Positions 33,625 to 45,414 of a DNA stretch of 64,000 nucleotides are shown piece by piece. The DNA is from Epiperipatus broadwayi (taxonomy: Eukaryota; Onychophora; Udeonychophora; Euonychophora; Peripatidae): contig JAQFVV010012416.1 of assembly GCA_028023455.1 (NCBI GenBank), forward strand, positions 1,233,767 through 1,297,766. Reading direction: 5' to 3'. Under the pieces are notes generated by a model. The model searched no databases, was not told where the DNA came from, and saw only the letters and a program-made list of their open reading frames with translations. The stretch's first letter is position 1. Every line of letters begins with the position of its first letter. The position numbers and the translations under genes are program-made.

Positions 33625-35715
33625 ATACCATATTTATTATGTATATATATAATAATGTATGTGTATAGTAAATCATTAAGTGGCTAAAAATATGAAAATA
33701 TCATTTAAAGTAAAAAGTGTTTGATATTTTTGCTTTTGATTGGAAATTTTTATTTTTTTAATAAAAAAGCTTACCAAAACTATATTGTAAATGAACTTTA
33801 CTTAATAAGTATGATTTTATTTTAAATTGATATAATGCTTATAGTTTATATATATACCACTAAACATTTCCGCAGTAAGTTAATATGTATCGTAATGGGC
33901 ATACCCATCCTTTAGGAAAGTATAAAAGTTTATTCTTCCCTTTTATCATAAATAGTTGCCATCTAACCTGTATGTACCCAATATGGATACATACCATTAG
34001 AAATGAATTTGGTATTGTTTCAATTGTTAATGGGAGAGTCAATACACATAATGGCTCTATTCCAAATTGTATTAATTAAATATATCGGAATGAATAGGCA
34101 TATAATAAATATCTCAGATAACTGCGACTAACTATTTGCTATGTTTCTCTGACAGAGTACATCTCCCTTGAAATATATATATATATTTAACTGTCCTCAA
34201 TAATTTATGAGTGTTGATTTATCGACCTCAAGTGCCAATCTACTGGCTACAGTAAGAATTACACTGGTAACACTCCTCCTATATTGATTCCTCACATTGA
34301 CATTTGAGAGATTTGCCCAACCCATTCTAACTCAGTATCTCAGGGATGATGGTGATGGAACCATTGGAGCACATAGATCTATCCAGAGTACAAAGGTATG
34401 ACATATAACTGGAACAATTTCTATAATACATTATATCTCTTATCTCTGCACTTCAGTAATCTAGGCTAATAAGATCTAATTCTAATAATTTGTTAGACCC
34501 GTTATTTCATCAACCTAAAAGAAATATTTAATCTGCAAACCCTCTCTATTATTGGTTTTAAGAATTTGGCATGAATTTGTGTGCATATGCATTATATAAG
34601 TAAGGGATTATAAACTATAAAATAATTATATATACATTATGAAAAGACGTACATCCAGATTTTTTTTATTTATTCAATAATATTTAATAATTGTATAATA
34701 GGTTCCAACAATTTAAATTAAGGTAATGGTTAACATAATGATTATATATATATAAATTCTTTCTTTATTACATTGAGGACAGGTTTGATAGATAGAAAGC
34801 ACAAGAATATATAAAAAATAATTTTGTTCCTAAGAATGGATAAGATTACCATATATCGGTAAGCATACATTTAGAACACTGGCCGTATGCATTGTCAAAA
34901 ATAGTTCATTCTTTGTTTTCTCTTCTTGTTGTCCAGACTTTGATTTTAGGGTCACATCTAAGATTTCCTATAATTTTCAGCAGAAATCCTTAAAGCAATA
35001 GTTTATGGCAATGGGTAGGTGGCAAAGTTTTCAATGATTTACATTTCTGGGGTACTAGGTAGGAGTCCAACATCTTTTAGTTTTACCCCATTCTATTCAT
35101 ATCACTTATTTTCTTCAGTCTCTGTTTTTACTCATTTGTTCTTTTGACAACTTAATCCTTTATTTTTTCTCTTTCATTCTTTTTATGCTCCCCCATCCCT
35201 GTCTACCTGAATGCCCTGAATTTTCTTCTCAAATCCTCTTTTCCTATTCTTACATTTCTTTTTATCAATTTCATAAAAAAATCTAAATATTTCAGCTCAC
35301 AATCAAATCGATTTCAATCTAATATTATTTTAATTTCATTGACATTCTTACTATTTATCAGATTAGCATAAAACTATTTCTGATGTTTATCTGCATTGAC
35401 CAAAAACTATTTTTGTACATTTCTATCTGCTTTCTTTTGTCTGATTACAAAATTTGAAAAAAAAGAGGGAAAAAATAACATTTTGCCATGAGTATAGATT
35501 TTCTAAGAGTTTGGAAATATAACAGTGGAAAGAATAATAAAAGAAAATAACATACAGAAAGTATATTTATCTCCAAATTCCAGATTAATTACAATGATAA
35601 GAAACAAAATTCCTCCAATTAATTTCAAAATTACATTTTATAAATATTTAAAAAAATATATATATTTTTTGAATTTACTGTCTTCTCATAATATTTAACT
35701 CTTTCTTAGTGATGC
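33625..35715. other. mostly AT-rich; exon-like patch at 34210-34400 not supported
   Basis: 33600-33850 shares stretches with 36750-36860 and 38160-38230 (ATATTGTAAA, CATATTTATTATGTATAT). 34210-34400 is of normal complexity (TTGCCCAACCCATTCTAACTC, GGGATGATGGTGATGG) but has stops in every frame and no known motif. Nothing else was seen. Confidence 0.35.
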
Positions 35716-35719
35716 ATAG

Positions 35720-36940
35720 ACTCAAATATTTTAGTATTTTCTGATGTTTTTCTTTGTCTCACACATCAACATAAAACATATGATAAAATTCTTATTACTT
35801 ATTAGAAAATAATAAATTTGATTTCATTTGATAGATATTTTTGTTTGCTACTAAAATAAATTTTAAATGTTCACATTTTGTATCTGTAAATATTAAAAAA
35901 TGAGATCATAATCAAAACAAAGACATTACACATCATTGTTTCTAGAAAGATTATTTTCAGTTTATAAAATCAATGAAATATTTCTTAATTCTTATTATTT
36001 TTAAACATCCAAACACATAATTATTTATTTCTCTTATATCTAACAAATTATGCTTTAAACATTTAAATTTTTTGAATATTTATTGCAAAACTGTGATATT
36101 TTTCATACACATAAGTTTAAGTAGATTGCTGACATAGAAACTAATCTTGTAAATTGTTGTAGGCCATATTCACATTAGCTGCTAATGTAATATTATATTT
36201 TTAAAAATAAAGTATTTTAAGTCAAAATAAGTTATTAATAATTTATATTTTTTGATATCTAATAAATATAATATAAATTATTTTTAAAAAAAATCTAAAA
36301 CTGTAATAAATTCACAAATAAACATATTTTTGGTCATTGGAAAAAACAATGTCATAAAATTCCAAATGTTTTATAGCCTTGGCAACAGACAATGGCTGAC
36401 CATGTCAGGGTGTGGCTTATGTCTATTGTAAGAGTGGGAATTTTGAATTTCCCACCTTCTAGCACAAATTTTTCAGCAAAAATTATATATAATAAAATAT
36501 ACCATTTTACACACATTTTAATGTACAGTACTTATGAAAAAATCACCAGGGTGGAAATTGGTCAAAACATGCAAAACTGCAGAATACAACTGCAAATGGT
36601 TAAAGATATATATATACCTTTGTACATATGTTTGTTAATCATATGTTGACTATGCATATACATATGTGCTGAATTTAAGCAAAGGTTTCATGATAAGTAG
36701 TTGACATTGCAACAGGGTTCAAACCTGGTTCCTGTTACAGTATACTCTTTATGTATATATATATCATATTTAGTATGTATGTATAATTATATATTTGTAT
36801 AATAAAATGTTAACTTAAAATAAAAAACATCATTTTGTTCAAAAGTGACATTTTTTCTTTTTGTAACATTTTTTTTTAGTACTCATCTAATAGCCAGGCA
36901 CAGCTACTTGATGGCATTGTTTCTATGCAAAAACAATCAA
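35720..36940 (+). repeat. left arm of a >1 kb inverted repeat
   Basis: Pairs with 38110-39170. Clear anchors are GATGTTTTTCTTTGTCTCAC, AATTATTTTTAAAAAAAATC, TAAATTCACAAATAAACAT, CATGTCAGGGTGTGGCTTAT, GTAAGAGTGGGAATTTTGA, and TAGCCAGGCACAGCTACTTG near 36889. An unmatched segment at about 36610-36830, with GGGTTCAAACCTGG, looks like a later insertion. Confidence 0.8.
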
Positions 36941-37401
36941 ATGTAATGTTCCCGGGCTGTGAACAATTTTTTCTACTACATCTTTAATTTTTTTTTCCTT
37001 TTATTTATTTTATTACATCTTTAAATTTTTTTTCCTTACACACAAACACATCTTTACCACTGGTATAGTAAAATTTTTATTTTTAAAACATATTTTTATT
37101 ACATTTTATTTGTATTACCTTTTTTAAAATAAAATCTTGTTCGACCTTTTTTTAAATAAAAACAAACCAAAAATAACTTTTGTCTCAGTGATGACAAACT
37201 TTTTCTCTCCCCCCCCCAAATAATATGAGACCAAAACATTTGACTTTTTCAACTTTCATTTTCTTTTTTTATTTATTGATGATTTATGTCATAGAATCAC
37301 AATTTTTTGTTTTGGAAACATGTGAAATTGAGGAGCATGACTGACATTGGAATTGTAGGGTTTTTTCAAAATGTAGAGTTTCATGGACTCACCACACTAC
37401 A

Positions 37402-38092
37402 GTGTGACAATTCTTAGTGAGTCAGACTGTGTGAAATGTAGAAATAAAATTACTCTGCTATGGAGATTTTAAAACTTGTGGCCACTTGAAATCCAGTCAT
37501 CCTCAGATGATACGGTAACCAGCTGTGAATTGGGTGAATTTGCATAAAGTGTCACAAAGCACAAAACAGACCATAATACTCTTGTGCAATGCCATCAAGT
37601 GGCTGAAATGGCTAATACAACAGAACTGTTGTATTAGCCATGAGTCTGGCCTGTACCTTGCTCCTGTTGTTGGCAACTGCCACAATTTGAAAATCTGCTT
37701 ACTGAAGTGCACCATTTTATTTATCTCATAGATTTTCTCATGAAAATGTGAGTTTTCATGTGAGCTCAGCTGAATTGTGTTTGGCCCTACCCTTTGCCAA
37801 TGTTTTGCACATTCCAAGTTGTCCAGGGAAGGACAGGGGTGGTGTGATAATTCTTAGTAATTCAGACTGCATGATTTAAGTAGAAATGATATTACTCTGT
37901 TATGAAGATTTCAAAAGTTGTGGCCACTTGAAATCCAACTACCCTCAGATGATACAGTAGCCAACTGTGAATTGTGCAAATTCACATAAAGTGTCGTAAA
38001 GCACAAAACAGGCCATAATATTTTTGTGCAATGCCATCAAGTGACCTGTAAGGGCTAATACAACAACACTTTTGTATTAGCCATAAGTCCAG
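37402..38092 (+). repeat. diverged tandem duplication (offset ~440 bp) with hairpins
   Basis: 37402-37657 and 37842-38092 are direct copies: GACAATTCTTAGTGAGTCAG, GTGGCCACTTGAAATCCA, CCTCAGATGATAC, CATAAAGTGTC, CACAAAACAG, GCAATGCCATCAAGTG. Each ends in a hairpin. In the first copy it is a 15-bp perfect stem with a 2-nt loop (TGGCTAATACAACAG at 37609-37623 and its complement at 37626-37640). The pair sits between the arms of the 35.7-39.2 kb inverted repeat. Confidence 0.85.
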
Positions 38093-38109
38093 CCATGTAA
38101 ATGACATTT

Positions 38110-39170
38110 TTATGTGTTTTTGCATATAAACAACATCATCAAGTGGCTGTATTTGGCTAACAGAAGAGTACCTTTTTTTATATATAAAAAAGAAACTATA
38201 TTGTAAACTTTATTTTATTCTAACTTAAATGAAGCTTACAATTGAAACCAAGAAATTGCACATTACTTAAAACATAAGTTCTAAGAACAATTTTTAACCT
38301 TATCGCATCTCGATATGACAGGGAAACATCTTTTGGTCAATTCGCACCCTGGTGATTTTTTTTGGAAGTATTATATGTTAAAATGCATGTAAAGCAGTGT
38401 ACTTTATTATAATAAATTTTTAGTTCCCAAAAATTGAGTGAAAAAAGTACCAAACTCAAAATTCCCACTCTTACAATAGACATAAGCCCCGCCTTGACAT
38501 GTTTGGCCATTGTGCATTGCCAAGCTTGTAAAACATTCGGCATTTTATGACATTGAAGTTCCAATGATGCAAAAACATGTTTATTTGTGAATTTATTATG
38601 GTTTTAGATTTTTTTTAAAAAATAATTTGTACTATATTTATTAGATATCAAAAAATAAAAATTATTAATAATTTATTTTGACTTGAAATACTTTATTTTC
38701 AAAAATATGTTATATTAACAGCTAACACAAATATGGCCTGAAGCAAATTTAAAAATTCTAGTTCTGACGTAAACAAGCTTACGAGTAAAGAAAATATCAT
38801 AATTTTGCAATAAATAATCAAAAAATTAAAACTTTTAAAGCATAATTCATTAGATATAAGAGAAATAAATAAATATTCATTAAAGTTTTTAAAAATATTC
38901 AGAAATAAAGAAGATTTTGTTGATTTTATAAACTGAAAATAATCTTTTTAGAAACGATAATGTATAATGTCTTTGTCTTGATTACGGTCTAATTTTATTA
39001 ATATTTACAGACACAAAATGTGAACATTTAAAATTTATTTCAGTAGGAAATAAAAATATCTATCGAATGAAGTCAAATGTATTATTTTCTGATATGTAAT
39101 AATCATTTTATCATATATTTTATGTTGATGTGTGAGACAAAAAAAATGTTAGAAAAAGCAAAATGTGAAA
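38110..39170 (-). repeat. right arm of the >1 kb inverted repeat
   Basis: Inverted counterpart of 35720-36940. Short open frames such as 38337-38564 and 36392-36649 are the same sequence seen in opposite arms and are not genes. Confidence 0.8.
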
Positions 39171-39560
39171 TGGTTAAATTTCATATCAAAGTATTCAAAA
39201 GTTTCCCAGCCAGTGTTCCATATATAAGAAACTATATCACTTACTTAAAATATTATAGTGCTTTATCACTTTGATAGTGATTTTAAACAAATGTACAAAA
39301 TTTCAACAAACAATATTAAATTTAAATCTATTAAACCGCAATTTTGAAATATTATAATTTTAAATTGAAATCAAAAAATTCTCTATACTGTCCTCTCATG
39401 AGCCTTACTTAAAACATATTAAAGTTCTAAAAAGAATTTGTAAATTTGATATTAAAATATTCAAAATTTCCCCACCTATTTCTCCAGATCCAGTAAACTA
39501 GGTCACATATCTAAAACATTATAGACTCATTGCTTTTCTTGATATTTCTTTTTATATACC
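39140..39560 (+). repeat. diverged tandem duplication
   Basis: ATTTCATATCAAAGTATTCA and TATATCACTTACTTAAAATATTATAG (39178-39257) recur as AATTTGATATTAAAATATTC and GGTCACATATCTAAAACATTATAG (39441-39525). Both translate to a similar string (KF-x-IK-x-FK...), which may be a shared coding ancestor or simply the duplication. Confidence 0.55.
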
Positions 39561-39564
39561 AATT

Positions 39565-40475
39565 TTGAACTTATTCTATTGAATTTGAGTTTATTTAACC
39601 TTAATTTTAAAATTTTATGTTAACTTAAATAATAAAAGTGATTGCAATAATTTACAATTAAACATACAAACAGTTATTGTAACTTAAATAAAAGCATCTA
39701 ATTAATACAAATAAATTTGGGGGGATTATGAATATAGTTCAACAGTTGCTTACTAAATATTTTAAAAATATTTTAAAATAAAACAAGAGGAAATATTTAA
39801 AAAATAATATTTTATTAAAAAAAAGGTAAGGTTTATTTTTATAATTTTAAAAAACTAGAACTTACAAATATATATATATATTTAAAAAATGTGAAAATAA
39901 ATTAAGTAAATTATCTGCTTTATAAGAAAAAGAAAGCAATAGAATTTTTTGAAAAAGATTGATGAACAATTGAAATGTTGAAATTCTTTAATAAAATTTA
40001 ACATTGCAAAAGTTAAATGTATAAAAAAAATAGTTTAATAGTGAATATAACAGAAAAAGAATACTGTTTAAATAATAAGTTAATAGACACATTGCATATA
40101 AAAGTCTACCAGATAATATATATGCAGAAGAGATGTAACCCATGAAGGCCACAACATTATTTTATAATGTTAACACTACAACTGGCAAATGACACAGCAC
40201 TTAAAAATATTATTTTATGATATAATTATGTTTTTAAATTTGATTTTTTTGTATTGTAAGCATTATTTACAATAAGTATCATAATATTTATAAAAAAAAG
40301 TAAAAATATATATTTACATATTATATAGATTGTAAATAATAGAGAAATAAAATTTTTATTTATACTACTCTTATCTCTGGAAGATTGATTGTTTTTTTAG
40401 TAAAATTATAATCTGCTATTACGATGAAATATATTTGATTTCATTTACTGGATGCATTATTTACACTAAGTATTA
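39565..40475. other. AT-rich spacer
   Basis: Low complexity with a (TA)n tract near 39868. No feature. Confidence 0.4.
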
Positions 40476-40479
40476 TAAA

Positions 40480-41510
40480 TTAAACAGAAGGTAATCAATC
40501 CTTTATATATATATATATCTGAACTGGTATATTAAATCAACGTTTTTGTTGAATATGTGTAAATTCTCAATATAAGATACAAGATAAAGAATTTGAATAG
40601 ATAAAAATGGCCATCTTATCTTTGTACCTAAATTTCCTTATATAGGCTAATCTTACATATCATGGATTATGACTATGAAGATATATTATTAGCTTTACTC
40701 CTACTATTTTATTACATGTAGTAATACTCATAAAATTTCACATTTACTGCATGCTAATATTAAGATTAGAATTAATGTAATTCACTACAAAATTTGTGGA
40801 CACAGTTTCTACCTGTAATTTACACAGAAGGTAATCAACTCTATACACAAGTGCTCTACTTCTATATTAAATCAATGTTGTCTTTGTTGAATGTGAGGAA
40901 ACTATTGATGCAAAGCACAAAATAAAAACTTTGAAAAAATAAGAATGGCTGTCTTATCCTTGTACATAAATTCTTTTATATAACATTGCCTTATATAAGA
41001 AAATTTAGGTACATGAATAAGATGGCCATCTTTATCTTTTCAAAGTCTCTATCTTGTGCCTTGGATAAAGAGTTTCCTCATATTGAACAAAAATAATGTT
41101 GATTTAATATAACAATACAGCAGCACATGTTTAAAGGGATGATTACTTTCTGCTTAAATTGCAGATAAAAACTGTGCTAGCAAATGTCTTAGGTAATTAC
41201 ATTAATTCTAATATCTCCTAATATTAACATGCAGTAAAAATTCACAAGTGTTAATACATGTAATAAAGAAGTAGAAAGTAAAGTGAATAATCTAGGATAC
41301 TTAAGAGGTCTATATAAGAAAATTAGGTACAAAGAGAAGATGACCATTTTTATTTTTTCATGATCTCTATCTTGTGCCTTGGATCGAGAGTTTCCTCACA
41401 TTCAACAAAAACACTGTTGATTTAATATAGCACAGTGCATATGTAATGGCTTGATTATTTCCTGTTTAAAATAGGTTAGGAATTGCACTAGTAAATTTCT
41501 TAGTCAATTA
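40480..41510. repeat. ~1 kb foldback with repeated inner and outer modules
   Basis: A module with ACAGAAGGTAATCAA, ATTAAATCAA, TTTGTTGAAT, AAGAATGGC(T/C)(G/A)TCTTATC and GTACATAAATT occurs at 40480-40660 and 40823-40980 in one orientation and at 41000-41160 and 41330-41510 in the other. The centre of symmetry is near 40990. The intervening ATGCTAATATTAAGATTAGA (40751) pairs with TCTAATATCTCCTAATATTA (41207). So two nested inverted pairs form a long hairpin. Confidence 0.8.
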
Positions 41511-41514
41511 CAAT

Positions 41515-42395
41515 AAGTATTACAGTATTTATATAAAAGATATATAAAAAAACATAAATTGTAAAAAAAAAAAAATAAAAATATATAAGTTTAGACTACA
41601 AGCAGTATGAGATACTGCTAAACCCCAATAGTGTCAAAAACTTACACTATGTGAGCAAAAATAAAAATAATTTGATTTTGCAAAATGCAGATACCTCTAG
41701 AAAGATACTGAGATGGATAGCTATTCACTTAAAATAATTCTATGAAATAAAGGCATATGAAAATTTCTTGTGTTATCACTTGCTGGTTGTAGCAGTCAAG
41801 TGTTGAATAAACCTTTTAATTTTAGAATCTGTTAAAAATCATGTGCAAATAAATGCTAAAATGAATTTGAAAGGAATATTTTTTTAAAAAAATTATAATT
41901 TTTATAATTTTGATAAAACAGATTTTAAATGCAGCTTTAACTTATGTAAATCCACAATTACATCAGCATTGTAGGCATATTTAAAGTAGGATAAAATTTA
42001 AAATGTGAGTTCTATATCAGTGCAACCTTTAATTATGTGGGCTATGCCATGTTGTGATCTATTTTGGTATTCATTTTCATTTATTAAAAAGATTTTCATG
42101 TTTTGCACCATGGATAATAGTAAATATGCATCTAAAGAATATCTGTCTCAAAAGATTTGATACAAACAAAAAAAACATGCAACAGACCACTTATATAAAA
42201 AAAGACTGGTTGTACATAAAAGTATTAGAAATCAATTTTATTCTTCCAATAGGAAAAAATGAAATAATTTAAATTATTTTATTATTCTTTTAGTGTCAGG
42301 TTCGATTATTATTGAATTGGCTAAAGAATCAGCTAAAAAATGGTAATTTTTACATTATCATAGTGAATTTACACTCATTTTAAAGCTTAAAATAT
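41515..42395. other. AT-rich spacer
   Basis: No recognised feature. The 72-codon frame at 42054-42272 matches nothing known to me. Confidence 0.35.
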
Positions 42396-42399
42396 ATCA

Positions 42400-42985
42400 T
42401 AAAATGCTGCCCTTTTTAGAATTATTTTACAAGTAAAAAATCAATATTTAAATTTAAAGTTTTAACAATGGAAGAAGGTGAACTTTTCAGGGTGCTGATT
42501 GACTGTTTCTCATGTTGAACAAAAGGAAATACTTGTCAACAATTTTGACAGATCTAAGTTTTTTGTTTTAATTTTCAAAATAAAAATGAATGTTTTACAA
42601 TATTTTTTTAAGTAATATTATAAACTACTTTGATAAAATATGCTGAAAGTATAATTATTTTCGAAAAATAGTTAAGATATTAGTAAAACATTCTTTACTT
42701 TTATATGAATGTAAATTGAAAAAGAAATCAATGATGTACGGAGCACTTTCTAATAGGTTACAAACTTTCTTTTTAGGCTCATGGCTATAGAATATCTTTA
42801 TAATTATAAATAGAAATTTATTTTTGAAAAAACTTTCACTCATATTCATAATCTGAAAAAATATTAATTTGCTTTTTACAAATGAAACTAAAATCTAATA
42901 TTAAAATACCAATATATTTTTACTGCTGATTTTGTAATTGACCAATCAAAAGTTTAGAACTTTAATTTACTCAGCCAATAGGTAT
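42400..42985 (-). repeat. unclassified ~1 kb interspersed repeat, copy 3, minus strand
   Basis: On the minus strand this gives, in order, CTAAACTTTTGATTGGTCAA, TAGTTTCATTTGTAAAAAG, AAAATAATTATACTTTCAGC, TTGATTTTTTACTTGTAAAA and GGGCAGCATTTT, matching 1860-2700. Confidence 0.6.
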
Positions 42986-43267
42986 TTTTGAACTATGAAA
43001 AGAAATAAATTTGTCTTTTTTTAACCAAATGAAAATAAACAAATTGAAAAAAATTATGCATTTTTAATTAAAATCAGAAGTCCTTTTTTATATATAATTT
43101 TATCAAGTTATAAGTAATTTAATGAAATTATAATTATAACCAGAATTTGTTATATATATACAGATAATGCATTTAATATTAATAATATTTGATAATTCTT
43201 AAGCAGAATTTCAGATGAAAATGTACAAATTAATAAACATATAATAATTAATTGCAGAGCCACCTTT

Positions 43268-43885
43268 TGACAAAGTGCTGCCATACAGTACAGGTAAAAT
43301 CATATAATAGATATGATGTAAAATGTAAATGAGGCACAATATACAAACAAGGCAATTTGATATTCCATTTTATGGATAACAGAACACATGAATTCTTTTT
43401 GTTGATAAATATGGATCCTTTGCAACTGCTCAAGCCTCTTTGCACTTTCTTTTCCTATTGACTCTTTCCAAACAGATTGTTTTAACATTGGATGGAGAAA
43501 ATGTGTGACCCATGGCATGTTCATAATCAAAAATATCAATCTGTATTCAGTCTTTTGTTTAGCTCTATTATAAAAATATATGTGTTGGGCTATTTTCATG
43601 GATCTATTTGCATGATGTTTTCCACAATACATAGGCAATTTTAGAGAACAACCAGGGGGCAAATTCTGATAGGAAAAGAAAGTTCAAAGAGGCTTGGGCA
43701 ATTGTAAAGGGTCCACATTCCATTAAAAAAAATGATTCATATGTCCCATTGCCTGAAAAATGGAATATCTAATTGTCTTATTTGCATATTGTGCCTCATT
43801 TATATATTAATCATATCAATTATATAAGCTTACCTGTACTGCATAATTTCGTTCAGAACTATAATTTTGGCAGTATTTTTCCAAA
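43268..43885. repeat. foldback element, arms ~180 bp
   Basis: Left arm 43280-43450 (CAGTACAGGTAA, AAATGAGGCACAATATACAA, TTTGATATTCCATTTT, GCTCAAGCCTCTTTG) is inverted at 43690-43850 (CAAAGAGGCTTGGGC, AAAATGGAATATC, ATATTGTGCCTCATTT, TTACCTGTACTG). The spacer is about 240 bp. The overlapping minus-strand frames at 43248-43662 are made of arm and spacer sequence and have no known domain. Confidence 0.8.
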
Positions 43886-43889
43886 AGCT

Positions 43890-44250
43890 GACTCAGTATA
43901 ATTAATTAGTTTATGTTTATTAATTTATACCTTTCTCTAAATTCAAAGTCAACAAGTGCTTAAAAATTACAGTGTAAGGGTAGTTTACAATCCTATCAAA
44001 CCAGCCATTATTTATTCACACCACCAAACCAAACTCATTCAAAACATACGCTTAACTAATAGATGGTTGAATACGTACTATCCTTTCTTTTGAGCATATA
44101 TATATATATGTATGATGAATGTTTACTTTGTTAGATATCAAGTTAAACAAATCTCACAATGAACTACATTCTCTTATTTAATGAAAAATAAATGTCCAGT
44201 TAAAGAAATCATTTAAATATATATATACCAACAATACATTAATTATAAAC
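43890..44250. other. AT-rich spacer
   Basis: (TA)n near 44097 and 44216; no other feature. Confidence 0.35.
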
Positions 44251-44264
44251 TTAGTTAACATAGT

Positions 44265-44370
44265 CAAGCATTGGTGGTCGAGAGGTCAGCGACAACTGCT
44301 TTACAAGCAGTTGTTCCAGGTTAGCAGGTTCGCATCCCGGCTGATGCTATAACACATGAGAAAAAAAAAT
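44265..44370 (+). mobile_element. tRNA-derived SINE (family A) with perfect 14-bp target duplication
   Basis: The most intact copy. The tRNA-like head 44268-44347 has A box TGGTCGAGAGG (44273-44283), an anticodon arm with an 8-bp stem and a TTTACAA loop (44292-44314, UAC, Val-type), a B-box-like GGTTCGCATCC (44328-44338), and an acceptor stem AGCATTG/TGATGCT. A short tail, ATAACACATGAG, and nine A's follow. The direct repeat TTAGTTAACATAGT flanks it at 44251-44264 and 44371-44384. The T stem has mismatches and there is no terminator-like T run, so it is a SINE and not a tRNA gene. Confidence 0.9.
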
Positions 44371-44384
44371 TTAGTTAACATAGT

Positions 44385-44885
44385 GATGACCCAATGTCAA
44401 GCCAATCATCCAGCAATCAAGTGTTGAAAATAAAATTAGAATTCTGTTACATAATCTTATTTTTCACTACAACCAATGTAATATGCGCAACAATGGGTAT
44501 CCATGGCAATGTCAAAGGAAATGGAAAAGCTAGTATACCAACACAGAAAACTAACCATAGTACAAAAGCAAATCCAGTTCATTTCCATCATATTTTGTTA
44601 TTTCTCAAATAATGCCCTAACTGTATAAAGCCAACATTCAAAGGCCGAATGCAAAAGAAAATGGATGACTTGTTCGAATATTCTGAATTATCCATATTAA
44701 GTTTCTTAGCACAAAACCATAAGAAATTACAACTGACATTTAAATTGAAGAGAGTTTGATAAGTTCATGTGACTTAATAAAGTAACTGAACTGGTTTTAA
44801 ATTTATATTCAAGAAATTGCATTATTATTCAAACATGGATAAAGAAGAAATAGAACACCACCAGCATTTAAATAAAATGATGAAA
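44385..44885. other. spacer; 72-codon open frame not supported
   Basis: The frame at 44394-44612 matches no known family. No conserved motif. Confidence 0.3.
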
Positions 44886-44887
44886 TA

Positions 44888-44985
44888 ACTGTTTATATAT
44901 ATATATATATATGTCATTAAATGCCAAATAACTGTATATATATATATATATATATGTCATTAAATGCCAAGTATCAAATCAAAAA
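44888..44985. repeat. tandem duplication with (TA)n
   Basis: TGTCATTAAATGCCAA follows a (TA)n tract at 44912 and again at 44955. Period about 43 bp. Confidence 0.85.
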
Positions 44986-44989
44986 AAGT

Positions 44990-45330
44990 TAAATCTGTTA
45001 TAAACTACTATGAATGTATTGTGGCTAGATTAACAGTGCCATAGGACTAAGTGCTACTGTCCCAACCCTGGAAGCACAATGACTTAATCTACTTAGGTGT
45101 ATAATGCCTAAAGATATGCTAAATGTCTACATGGATTGAGAAGGAGAGCAACTGCAGAAAATGGACATATTATTTCAAGAGCATTGCAGAGGAATCTCAG
45201 AGGGTGATGAATAATTTACAAAGGATGATCTGAAGAGAGATAGACTGGATTCATAAAAGTCATTATTGCCAAATTCATGGACATTTACCAAGATGATCTA
45301 ATGAAAGTTTTCATTTTATTATGTATATAT
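44990..45330. other. more complex segment of unknown origin
   Basis: Normal-complexity sequence with words such as GTCCCAACCCTGGAAGCAC. One frame gives REIDWIHKSHYCQIHGHLPR, which looks protein-derived but is too short and broken to assign. Confidence 0.3.
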
Positions 45331-45414
45331 TTTATATATATGTTTGTAAAATTCTTTTTCATTTTTTTTCCACACTTGGAAATGTGTTTCCTTGAAGGTT
45401 TGTGATGATGGTAT

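Noticed and set aside
33860-34079. Overlapping ORFs on both strands
   Set aside because: Mirror frames in a short inverted sequence; no conserved motif.
34210-34400. Possible host exon (normal complexity, AG/GT-like edges)
   Set aside because: Stops in all frames, no known motif, and chance AG/GT sites are everywhere. Not enough to call.
37503-37817. 104-codon minus-strand ORF
   Set aside because: Falls in the tandem duplication and hairpin between long inverted arms; the second repeat copy does not preserve the frame.
43248-43662. Overlapping minus-strand ORFs (65 and 120 codons)
   Set aside because: Made of foldback arm and spacer; no recognised domain and no supporting splice or start context.
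44268-44347. Functional tRNA-Val gene
   Set aside because: Mismatched T stem, A-tail directly after the tRNA part, perfect target duplication and several similar diverged copies: it is a SINE.
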